Source: G963662655 sp963666875 (GTDB lineage: Bacteria; Cloacimonadota; Cloacimonadia; Cloacimonadales; JAIOQZ01). Taken from it: DNA of 64,000 nucleotides. This document shows positions 26,295-34,427 of this stretch, one piece after another. The stretch spans positions 310,001-374,000 of the forward strand of contig CAXXPU010000017.1 in NCBI GenBank assembly GCA_963666875.2, read 5' to 3'. Position 1 is the stretch's first letter; every line of letters starts with the position of its first letter. A program made the translations under genes and the position numbers. The notes beneath the pieces were generated by a model that saw only the letters and a list, made by a program, of their open reading frames with translations, ran no database searches and had not been told where the DNA came from.

Positions 26295-26347
26295 CGGACA
26301 TCCAAGTCCGCAATCATTTCTGATGGAACGCAGGCACCCTTGCCTGC
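26295..26347. repeat. Two short hairpins between aroB and the flavoprotein gene
   Basis: CGGAC...GTCCG (26295-26310) and GCAGGCA-CCCT-TGCCTGC (26330-26347) are perfect stems of 5 and 7 bp. They resemble the other short palindromic intergenic elements of the window. No T-run follows, so neither is a convincing terminator. Confidence 0.5.
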
Positions 26348-26372
26348 ATTTCTCTATTGAGGTATTGAAAAT

Positions 26373-27368
26373 CTATCGACAGGCACGGTCAATAGAAAAC
26401 ATAGAAACAAGCTGCTCAACTTCAACACACTCATACACAAACGTCGAGCGAAAACCATCGAAGCAGACTAACTGCATATGCGCAGTGCCGCGCTTCTTAT
26501 CCGACCGAAGTATCTCGACCGCGTTGGATCGGATTCGATCGAGGGTACGTTCATCTGGCTTGATCGGCAGATCGAACCAGTCCAGAATCGTATGGATGTT
26601 CTGCTCGTCCTTATCGGTGATCCAGCCCATTTCACGACTGAACCTTGCCGCATAGCGTATTCCCATCGCGACAGCCATGCCGTGCGGAATGGTGTAATCC
26701 GAAGCTGACTCGATCAGGTGTCCGAAGGTGTGACCGAGGTTGAGCTTCCAGCGTTCTCCGAGGTCGTATGGATCGACACGGCAGTAGTGCAGCTTACGAT
26801 TGATCGCGAGCCGGATGATGGCTTTATTTGTGGGATTGGCTCCAGACATGAGTAGTTCATAGAGCGGATTCTCGTCGATGAGCGCTATCTTGACGATCTC
26901 CGCGATTCCACACTGAACCTGGACGGGATCGAGCGTTTCGAGGAATTCGGTGACGATCAAGATTTCCTGTGGCTCGTTGAAACTGCCGACAGCGTTCTTC
27001 ATACCCTGGAAATTCACGCCGTTCTTGCCGCCGATCGCCGCATCGACCATCGCCAGGAGCGTTGTCGGGACCAGCACCAAATTGCATCCGCGCTTCCATG
27101 TGGCGGCTGCGAAGCCTGCCATGTCGGTGGTGATTCCGCCTCCGATGGCATAGATCGAGTGCTGACGGGTGATACTCAGTTCGTGAAAACGCTGGTAGAT
27201 GCCTTCGACGGTGCACAGGTTTTTATTGGATTCCTCGGCTTGTATCGGAATGCGGGTCAGTCCTTCGAGCAGGTCCGGGTACAACTGCCGAATATTGTCA
27301 TCGACGATGGTGACATTGTTATCGCGATTCAGCAGGTCTTTCAGTTCGTGAAGCGTTCTCGATTCCAT
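26373..27368 (-). CDS. aroB: 3-dehydroquinate synthase
   Basis: AroB performs the NAD-dependent cyclisation of DAHP to 3-dehydroquinate, step two of the shikimate pathway. The 331-residue protein has AIGGGITTDMAGFAAATWKRG, VPTTLLAMVDAAIGGKNGVN, FQGMKNAVGSFNEP, CGIAEIVKIALI and LNLGHTFGHLIES with the metal ligands. The active-site loop reads GGKNGVNF rather than the usual GGKTGVN, which resembles Bacteroidetes enzymes. The ATG at 27368 shares one base with the stop of the secreted propeller gene. It is thus translationally coupled to a surface-protein gene rather than to other aro genes, which is unusual. A sugar-cyclase role related to the polysaccharide genes is possible but less likely. Confidence 0.9.
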   Translation of the reverse strand: MESRTLHELKDLLNRDNNVTIVDDNIRQLYPDLLEGLTRIPIQAEESNKNLCTVEGIYQRFHELSITRQHSIYAIGGGITTDMAGFAAATWKRGCNLVLVPTTLLAMVDAAIGGKNGVNFQGMKNAVGSFNEPQEILIVTEFLETLDPVQVQCGIAEIVKIALIDENPLYELLMSGANPTNKAIIRLAINRKLHYCRVDPYDLGERWKLNLGHTFGHLIESASDYTIPHGMAVAMGIRYAARFSREMGWITDKDEQNIHTILDWFDLPIKPDERTLDRIRSNAVEILRSDKKRGTAHMQLVCFDGFRSTFVYECVEVEQLVSMFSIDRACR

Positions 27369-29806
27369 CACCGGATCAGGGAAATGGTTCCCTTATCGAC
27401 TTGCCCGTCGCCGTTATAAACAACGTAATAGTAGATGCCGGAGCTGCATTTTTTGCCGGCTTCATTGTTGCCGTTCCATTCGAAGAAACCAAAGTAATTC
27501 TGACGAATGGTGAGGATGTGCCGTCCGGAGAGGTCGTATATATTGCACTTCGTATTGGCCGGGAACGCGTAGCTGGAGCCAGGTATCGTGCCGATGGCCG
27601 GTTTGCCGTTGACGATCATCATGTAGTCGGCAGTGGAAGTCTCCGGATAATATGGATTTGGGAATGCGGTAACGACATTGTCATGAATGGTCTTGACCGG
27701 GTTATGGGTCAATCCGATTTCCACCGAATTCAAGCCCTCCGGTGTTCCGATGAACATCCGACCGGAGATCGGTTCGTATGCGAACGCGGTGATGTAGTTC
27801 GACAAGAGTGGCGCGTTATCGGTATTGTAGGTCGTGTAGGTGTCCGTATCACCATCATATATGGTGATACCGTTCGATTCGGTGCCGATCCACACGCGAT
27901 CGAAGGGATCGGTCAGCAGTGCGGTCGGTATCGTGGTGATGGAGCCGTAAAGTCGCTGCTCGTTCTCGAAATATCGCTGATAAACTTCCCAGCTGTTGCC
28001 GTCCCATTTTTCGCGTTTGATGCTGATCCCGAGCGAGTACCAGTTGTCGAATTCGTCCAGCACGAAAAGCCCGTTGGAGGATGCGACCCAGTATTCGCTT
28101 TCCCAGTCGTTTTCACGGTAGGTAATCGCGTAGATACGTCCGCTGTTCTCGAGTTCCGAAAAATCGGGTGCGCTCCATCCTTCAATGCTGTCGTCTATGG
28201 GAATGCCGTTGCCTTCATAGATTCGCAAGCCGTTATGATAGCTTCCGAACATGAGCTTGTCCTTACCGATGTATGCTGTAATTGGATCGGCGAGACTCAT
28301 ATCCGGGATCGCGAATGTGCTTATTACCGAGCCGTTATTCAAGACGCTTACGCCTCCGGAGTTCCCGTATGAACAAGCCCAGAGGTCTGCATTGTAGCCG
28401 CTTCTATTGCCAGGATCTGAGGTGATGAAGCTAATCGTCGTGTTCATCAGTCCGCTGGTGATCGTTGACCACGTCGGTTCATTCATGGAATCGTCATAGA
28501 CCGAGATGCCCTCGTCCCAACCGGCGACGGCACTGGACCATGTTCCGAAGCATTTGCGGTTATGGCTGTCAACGCCGACGCTGAACATGTTATTGCTCAG
28601 GAGTGGGCTGTTTTCGACGTCGAAGTTCTCCCAGGAATCGTTATTGACGTCGTAACCGGAGACGCCGCGTGTACCGCGACTGGTTGTGCCGCTGCCGCGG
28701 TAGCCGTTTACGATCCAGACTTTGCCTTTTTGATCAACAGCCATAGCCGTAACGGTGTTGGCGATGATCGACTGCGGTTTGAAGTTGATCCAGCCTTCAT
28801 CGCCCATGAGGTAGAATCCATCACCCCAGGTCCACGTCGCGATACGACCGTCGATCTTCGTGAAGCCCATGATCTTGGTCGAGATCTGCGTGTTGTCCCA
28901 GGTGGTCATTTCGCCATCGGGAGACATCTTCACGACCGCGGTGGAGAGCGTATCCACCAGCAGCAGACTGGTATTGTCCCAAGTTCCGTAACTGAACCAT
29001 ACATTCAGTTCGTCATCGATATAGACCGGGTAGGTCTCGTTGCTGAGCAGGACATTGTCATCACTGTACCGGACGAAATCCAGGGAATGCGGGAAATTAT
29101 CGAAGCAGAACAGTCCTTTATCGGACGTGATGGCGAGCTTGTTACCTTTGACAGATAAATCAGACGGGGATATGGTGCTGTTCGTTACGAACATGTTGTA
29201 CGAAATATGGTTCCAGTAGGATACCTGCAAGAGCGAATCGACATGACAATAGTCGATCCCTTCTACGCTGGCGCATACGAGGTAGCCGTCCTGCGTCAGC
29301 TCGATCTCCTGGATATCCGACGAAGAGAGTCCGTTCAGGCTGGTGAAGTCGTTGGTCTTCAGCGGCATGGGGAAGTCGGCGTCGTTGGTGAAGACGCTGA
29401 GCCCTTCATTGGTCGCAACAAAAAGCTGGTTTCCGTATGTTTCCACATCCTGCACCTTCTCGGAAATCAAGCCGGTCGTGCTGGTAAGCGGGATATCGAA
29501 ATCACCGTCGCAATATCGCTCCAATCCGCCCGAGTTGGTTCCGACGAGGATTTCTCCGGCATCGTCGAATCCGGCCAACGCGCGAATGTCCTGACTCGCC
29601 AGTCCATCGACGTTGGTGAAAGTCTGTACGAATTCGCCGCTCGCGATGTCGAAGATCACGAAACCACCCCAGGTGGCCATATAGATCGTCCCATCCTGTT
29701 CGTACAAATCGAACAGGTGCGTTGTGTTGGTGTGGGTTTTCCAGTTTCGGATTCCGTGCAGCATCACTGCGGACAGGATCAGGGACAGGATGACCAGCTT
29801 CTTCAT
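27368..29806 (-). CDS. Secreted propeller protein with FlgD-like C-terminal domain
   Basis: This 812-residue exported protein starts with a signal peptide (MKKLVILSLILSAVMLHG). It carries many two-component-regulator-propeller-like repeats (IYMATWGGFVIFD, EILVGTNSGGLERY, QLFVATNEGLSVF, KVWIVNGY, RVWIGTESNGITIYDG). The end is a C-terminal module with AFPNPYYPETS, CNIYDLSGRHILTIRQ and CSSGIYYYVV. Such tails direct proteins to type IX or similar secretion in FCB bacteria. It has no kinase domain. It overlaps the upstream WecA-like gene by 4 bases and aroB by 1 base, so it is made together with the polysaccharide enzymes and may be a surface or periplasmic component of that system. Confidence 0.88.
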   Translation of the reverse strand: MKKLVILSLILSAVMLHGIRNWKTHTNTTHLFDLYEQDGTIYMATWGGFVIFDIASGEFVQTFTNVDGLASQDIRALAGFDDAGEILVGTNSGGLERYCDGDFDIPLTSTTGLISEKVQDVETYGNQLFVATNEGLSVFTNDADFPMPLKTNDFTSLNGLSSSDIQEIELTQDGYLVCASVEGIDYCHVDSLLQVSYWNHISYNMFVTNSTISPSDLSVKGNKLAITSDKGLFCFDNFPHSLDFVRYSDDNVLLSNETYPVYIDDELNVWFSYGTWDNTSLLLVDTLSTAVVKMSPDGEMTTWDNTQISTKIMGFTKIDGRIATWTWGDGFYLMGDEGWINFKPQSIIANTVTAMAVDQKGKVWIVNGYRGSGTTSRGTRGVSGYDVNNDSWENFDVENSPLLSNNMFSVGVDSHNRKCFGTWSSAVAGWDEGISVYDDSMNEPTWSTITSGLMNTTISFITSDPGNRSGYNADLWACSYGNSGGVSVLNNGSVISTFAIPDMSLADPITAYIGKDKLMFGSYHNGLRIYEGNGIPIDDSIEGWSAPDFSELENSGRIYAITYRENDWESEYWVASSNGLFVLDEFDNWYSLGISIKREKWDGNSWEVYQRYFENEQRLYGSITTIPTALLTDPFDRVWIGTESNGITIYDGDTDTYTTYNTDNAPLLSNYITAFAYEPISGRMFIGTPEGLNSVEIGLTHNPVKTIHDNVVTAFPNPYYPETSTADYMMIVNGKPAIGTIPGSSYAFPANTKCNIYDLSGRHILTIRQNYFGFFEWNGNNEAGKKCSSGIYYYVVYNGDGQVDKGTISLIR

Positions 29807-30948
29807 TCTCTCTCCATATCATGCTTTTTATTCAATAACGTAGAATCGTTCAATATAGTTCCAGTTTTTTCGTCATTTTTCCCGGGATTTTGTCGATCCC
29901 GGAATTTGATCGTCACTTTTTTCACCGTGCGAATCAGGTAGTAGAAGATGAACATGAGAAATAGACTGAGGATCAACAGCAGCAGATTCATGACCCGGTC
30001 GGTGGCGAGCGAGAAACCGATTGCGATAAGTCCGAACAGGATGGTGATGAAGTAGATAATCGCGGCTACGGTTCTTTGCGAAAATCCGAATTCGAGCAGC
30101 TTGTGATGAAGGTGATCACGATCGCCTGTAAAGATATTCGTGGTCCTGCGGAGCCTGCGTGCTATTGCCAGTAGTGTATCGAATAGTGGGATGAACAGCA
30201 CCACGATCGGGATCATCATGGTCATCGCGGTGACGCCTTTCGCAGGGCCGACGCCCATCATGGATATCGCCGCCAGATTAAAGCCCAGGAAGAGGCTTCC
30301 CGTATCGCCCATGAAAAGTCGCGCGGGGTGGAAATTGTAGCGGAGAAACGCGAGACAGGTTCCGATGATGATCAGAAGGAGATAGACGACCATGAGGTTG
30401 CGATAGTGCAAGCCGACGGCGAAGAGGGTGATCGACACGATGGTCGCGATGCCTGCCGCCGCGCCGTCGATGCCGTCGATGAGGTTGATCGCGTTCATCA
30501 CCAGCAGAAACCAGAAAAGGGTCAATGGATAGGCGAAGATACCGAGCGACATCGGCGGACCAAACGGTGTGGTGAGGCTTTCCGTGCGGAATCCCATCGA
30601 GTACGCCGCGGTGATGATTGCGACTTGCAGGATCAGTTTGTGCCAGGGACGCAGCTTCCAGCGGTCGTCGATGTAGCCGATAAGCAGAATGCCGAGGCTG
30701 CAAGCGATAAGGGTCAGAATCTCGGGATTTACGGTAAAGTGGAACACGAGATATTGCAGCAGAACGGCGGGAATCCCGAAGGCGAGTCCGCCGCCAGTGG
30801 GCGTACCCTTCACGTGGACGCTTCCTTCGCGCGGTTGATCGATCAGGCGCAGTTTCCCAGCGACTCTGATCAACAGCGGCGTGAAGACCAGCGTCATCAG
30901 AAATCCGCTCAGCAGCAGAAACGATCCCAGCAGAACCTTATGCATCAT
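29803..30948 (-). CDS. WecA/TagO-like undecaprenyl-phosphate sugar-1-phosphate transferase
   Basis: This 381-residue membrane protein belongs to the MraY/WecA family. It has about eleven membrane segments, HVKGTPTGGGLAFGI, IGYIDDRWKLRPWHKL, NAINLIDGIDGAAAG, FMGDTGSLFLGF and DRDHLHHKLLEFGFS. The HIHH-like 'DHLHHKLL' loop is typical of GlcNAc-1-phosphate transferases that start O-antigen, teichoic acid or exopolysaccharide chains, as opposed to MraY (HHHFE). mraY itself is at 14303. Its placement after two glycosyltransferase genes identifies this as the initiating enzyme of a surface glycan. It overlaps the upstream glycosyltransferase by 11 bases. Confidence 0.92.
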   Translation of the reverse strand: MMHKVLLGSFLLLSGFLMTLVFTPLLIRVAGKLRLIDQPREGSVHVKGTPTGGGLAFGIPAVLLQYLVFHFTVNPEILTLIACSLGILLIGYIDDRWKLRPWHKLILQVAIITAAYSMGFRTESLTTPFGPPMSLGIFAYPLTLFWFLLVMNAINLIDGIDGAAAGIATIVSITLFAVGLHYRNLMVVYLLLIIIGTCLAFLRYNFHPARLFMGDTGSLFLGFNLAAISMMGVGPAKGVTAMTMMIPIVVLFIPLFDTLLAIARRLRRTTNIFTGDRDHLHHKLLEFGFSQRTVAAIIYFITILFGLIAIGFSLATDRVMNLLLLILSLFLMFIFYYLIRTVKKVTIKFRDRQNPGKNDEKTGTILNDSTLLNKKHDMERE

Positions 30949-32047
30949 ACGCCTGTAGATATTCCTTCGTCATCCGGTCGAGAAGAAATCGATCATGAAT
31001 CTTGCGGATGGACGCCTCGCTCATGGCTTCGAGCACATCGCGTTTGTCCGTCAGCGTCATCAGCAGTTCGATCAGCTCTTCAGGTCGCTTGACATCGACC
31101 AGGTAACCGTTGCTTGCATCGACCAATTCGTTGTTGCCGTCGATATCGGAAGCGATCACCGGCAGTCCGGCGTTCATCGCCTCCAGAATCGCCACCGGCA
31201 AACCTTCCCAAAGCGAATAGAGCATGAAGACATCGAATCTGTCAAGCCATTCCAGAACGTTATCCTGCCAACCAGGGAGTTCTATGCGATCCTGTAATCC
31301 GTTATCGCGCACCATGTTCAGGCATGTCTCATAGTGCTCGCCGTCGCCGAGGAATACGAAGCGGAGATGCGGATTCCTCTTGCAGGCTTCGATTGTCGCA
31401 CTGATCGTCACAAGATAGTTTTTCTGATCCCAGAATCTGCCCACCGAGCCGATTACCAAATCCTCACCCGAATAATCCCGCTTCTTCCTTGGGATTTCCA
31501 CGACCCCGTTGTATATGGTAATCGCTTTTTCTCCAGCGATGATCTTGCTTGCTACAGCGTCCTTGCGTTGATTCTCACTGACGAAGACGACCTTGTCGCA
31601 GAATTTCCCGGCGAATCGCTCCGCCATGCGATAAAAGCATTGCACCGGCTTGGGCAGGACATTGTGATAGGGAACGCCGTGAACGGTATGAACGACGCAT
31701 TTCACGCCGGCGAGTCTCGCTGCGATGCGTCCCAGAACACCGCTCTTGGAGCCGTGCGTGTGGACGATGTCGAATTTTTGTTTTCGCAGGAATCCGAATA
31801 TCTCGAAGAACGCGAGGAAATCCCACGGACCGAGCTCCCTTCGAAAGTGCGGGATGATCCGCTTGTTCAGATTCAGGTTCTTCACTTCCTGCGCGAAGGC
31901 GTTGTTTTTGTCCTTTGAAGGGGCGCAGGCGATCCATATCTCGAACTCGTCGCGATTCAGATGATCGCATATATCCAGCGCGACACGCTGTGAACCGTAC
32001 AGCAATTGAAGCTGCACGATGTGGATAATTTTCTTTTTCTCAGTCAA
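30938..32047 (-). CDS. Family 4 glycosyltransferase
   Basis: This 369-residue GT-B enzyme has an N-terminal acceptor domain (KIIHIVQLQLLYGSQRVALDI, FDIVHTHGSKSGVLGRIAA) and a C-terminal donor domain with IGSVGRFWDQKNYLVTISA, WQDNVLEWLDRFDVFMLYS and the E-x7-E motif WEGLPVAILEAMNAGLPVIASD. It is cytoplasmic and probably extends an undecaprenyl-linked sugar made by the WecA-like enzyme encoded next. It lies 1 base after the fused glycosyltransferase gene. Confidence 0.9.
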   Translation of the reverse strand: MTEKKKIIHIVQLQLLYGSQRVALDICDHLNRDEFEIWIACAPSKDKNNAFAQEVKNLNLNKRIIPHFRRELGPWDFLAFFEIFGFLRKQKFDIVHTHGSKSGVLGRIAARLAGVKCVVHTVHGVPYHNVLPKPVQCFYRMAERFAGKFCDKVVFVSENQRKDAVASKIIAGEKAITIYNGVVEIPRKKRDYSGEDLVIGSVGRFWDQKNYLVTISATIEACKRNPHLRFVFLGDGEHYETCLNMVRDNGLQDRIELPGWQDNVLEWLDRFDVFMLYSLWEGLPVAILEAMNAGLPVIASDIDGNNELVDASNGYLVDVKRPEELIELLMTLTDKRDVLEAMSEASIRKIHDRFLLDRMTKEYLQAYDA

Positions 32048-32048
32048 A

Positions 32049-34427
32049 TCAAACCCGCTTTCTCAACATATCTATCCAGTGCCGTAACTGACTTTCGCGC
32101 GAATATTTGTCAATGTTGTTGTGTGCGGTCGATGCACCCGCCTTCACACGTTCGTAAATCCTCAGGAAATTCTCCTTGATCGAGGCGATATCCTCCATCG
32201 CGCAGATATCGTGATAACCGCAATCTCTCAGGATTCCGGCAACCTCTCCATCCGTCGGAACCATCGCCAGGATTTCCCTGCCGGTCCGAAGATATTCAAA
32301 GACCTTCCCGGTGAGGACGCCCTTTCCGCCCGGCGTGGCGACGAAGAGCAGCAATGCATCGGACTGTATCATGCGCTCGATCGCCTCGTGGTGCTCGACC
32401 TGCGATTCGACCTGGATGATCGACGCGAGATCCGGCGATTGCAACGCCTGCATGGTCTCCGCGAAATAATTACCGGTGAAGGTGAATCGGACATCGTTGG
32501 GGAGTCGCTTTTCGCGCTTCAGCTCGACCAGTGCCCGGATGAAATACTCGACCCGCTGCAAGCCGTAGAAATTGCCCAGGTAGTGGAAACGCACGATGCC
32601 GTCATTCGGATTTTCAGGAAGATTTTCGGCGAAATCACGCGGATCCCAGCCGTTGTACATGTTGAGCGTTTTATTCCGCAGCCACTCGCCGTACCGGGAT
32701 ATCAGCTTCTCTTTCATGTCTTCCGCGGCAGTCGATACAAGAAAGGCACGTCTCAGCGCCGCGCGTTCGACGATGATCGCCAGCGCTCTGTGTAGCGGCG
32801 TCAGGAAGCCTATGTAAGGGTGATCGGTGTAGGAATCGCGGTAATCAAGCGCCAGCGGAACGCCGGTCAGATAGCTGTAGAGCAGCGCGGCGAGTCCGCC
32901 GGTGTAAGGTCCGGTCGTCGCCGCCACAACGGAAGGACGTGGTTTAATCCTCAACACCGCGGCCAGCGCGAAGGGTAGCCAGCCGATCTTGTCGTCAATG
33001 GGCTGGATTCCGCGTACAAGGCGTTTTTTCCACTCGGCGGTGTTGAAATAGACATCCTGGCTCTTGCGCGAGGGAACGAGCCGCTTGAGGATCGACATCG
33101 GATCCAGCGATCTGGTGCGGATCAACCGCCGATGACCGCATTCTCCGAGCATCTTGTGGTCGTGGGAATGAAAAACGATGTCCTTCACCGAAATCACGTC
33201 GGTCGTGATACCGGCTTGTTTCAGATAATGTACCATTTTGCAGGGGCGTTGCACACCGGAAGCCCCCAGTGGCGGATAGAAGTAGGCGAACAGAAGCATT
33301 CGACGCTCGAGAACCATCTCCGTCAACGACAGCAGGCGCGGCTCGATACGGCTCCAGATAAATTCGTCCTGTGCGATTACCGTTGCGCGTCGTCCCATCT
33401 CGATTCGTTCCGCTTCGCTCAGCGAAAGTAGCCTCGTCATCGCTTCTGCAACCGATTCGGCATCGAAATCAACGCACGCACCGACAGCATGTTCGTCCAC
33501 GACGCTGCGCATGATGGGCATGTTCTGTGCCACGACCGGAAGCCCTGCATAGAGGAATTCCATGAACTTCAGCGGTAGGGAATTCCAGTAACGACTCATG
33601 CGCGGATCCATCATCACGACGCCGAAGCGAGCCGATTCGATTGCCTTCATGGCTTCGGTGTGCGATACCTGACCGCCGAAATGTATGTGTCTCGCAATTC
33701 CAAGTCGTTCGATCGTGCCGAAGAACGCTTGTTTCGTCTCGTCGGTATAGAATTTCCCGAGGAAAAGCGCCCGGATATCCGGAAATCGGTCTTTCAGCAG
33801 GGCGATCGCGTTCAGAATGACCAGGATACCCTTCTCGATCAGCATCCCGCCGGCATAGACCAGGTCGAATTTCTTTTCGTCAACGGATTCGACGCTGTCT
33901 TGCGGAATCATATAGTTCGGGCATGTTGCCAGGTTCTTTGTGCATTTCCGAAAGCGGTTCGCGATCACGTCGTTGACCGCGATGATGCCGTCCATCTGCC
34001 TTGCCAGCAGATTCTCCATGACCTCGTAGAACCGTTTCGCCGGTCTCTGGAATTGCTTCGGGAAGCGTTCGCCAAAGCTGTCGCCGTAAAATTCGTGGCA
34101 GTCGTAAATCAGCGCGGATTGCCTGTATCGACGCACGAGCAGCGCGGGAATCATGGTCTGCGGTTCGATGCAGATCACGATGTCCGGATTGAGCATGCAG
34201 GCACTGCGAAAAAGCTTGTAGAGGAGATCGACGCGGTTGTTACCCTCGATGTGAATTGTCCGGTAGTTGGGTTCGTTTACAAGTCCGGCTTGCACGGGCG
34301 TGAGGATGATCACCTCGAACTGCTTTGCAAGAGACAGACCGAGTTTATGATACAACCTCACATCGTCACCGCGATGGGCGATGGTCAGTATCACGACGCG
34401 CTTATGATCACTCCTGGTCGGTATCAT
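32049..34427 (-). CDS. Fused pair of GT4-type glycosyltransferases
   Basis: One 792-residue protein contains two complete GT-B enzymes in a row. Domain 1 (about 1-375) begins RVVILTIAHRGDDVRLYHKL and has DLVYAGGMLIEKGILVIL and the donor site LPLKFMEFLYAGLPVVAQN. Domain 2 (about 385-792) begins MLLFAYFYPPLGASGVQRPC, has LDYRDSYTDHPYIGF, and the donor site GVLTGKVFEYLRTGREILAMV. The short linker 'SLTEMVLERR' joins them. Two consecutive sugar additions by one chain is the likely meaning. Start at 34427 overlaps the upstream gene by 20 bases; 34454 is also possible. Confidence 0.85.
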   Translation of the reverse strand: MIPTRSDHKRVVILTIAHRGDDVRLYHKLGLSLAKQFEVIILTPVQAGLVNEPNYRTIHIEGNNRVDLLYKLFRSACMLNPDIVICIEPQTMIPALLVRRYRQSALIYDCHEFYGDSFGERFPKQFQRPAKRFYEVMENLLARQMDGIIAVNDVIANRFRKCTKNLATCPNYMIPQDSVESVDEKKFDLVYAGGMLIEKGILVILNAIALLKDRFPDIRALFLGKFYTDETKQAFFGTIERLGIARHIHFGGQVSHTEAMKAIESARFGVVMMDPRMSRYWNSLPLKFMEFLYAGLPVVAQNMPIMRSVVDEHAVGACVDFDAESVAEAMTRLLSLSEAERIEMGRRATVIAQDEFIWSRIEPRLLSLTEMVLERRMLLFAYFYPPLGASGVQRPCKMVHYLKQAGITTDVISVKDIVFHSHDHKMLGECGHRRLIRTRSLDPMSILKRLVPSRKSQDVYFNTAEWKKRLVRGIQPIDDKIGWLPFALAAVLRIKPRPSVVAATTGPYTGGLAALLYSYLTGVPLALDYRDSYTDHPYIGFLTPLHRALAIIVERAALRRAFLVSTAAEDMKEKLISRYGEWLRNKTLNMYNGWDPRDFAENLPENPNDGIVRFHYLGNFYGLQRVEYFIRALVELKREKRLPNDVRFTFTGNYFAETMQALQSPDLASIIQVESQVEHHEAIERMIQSDALLLFVATPGGKGVLTGKVFEYLRTGREILAMVPTDGEVAGILRDCGYHDICAMEDIASIKENFLRIYERVKAGASTAHNNIDKYSRESQLRHWIDMLRKRV

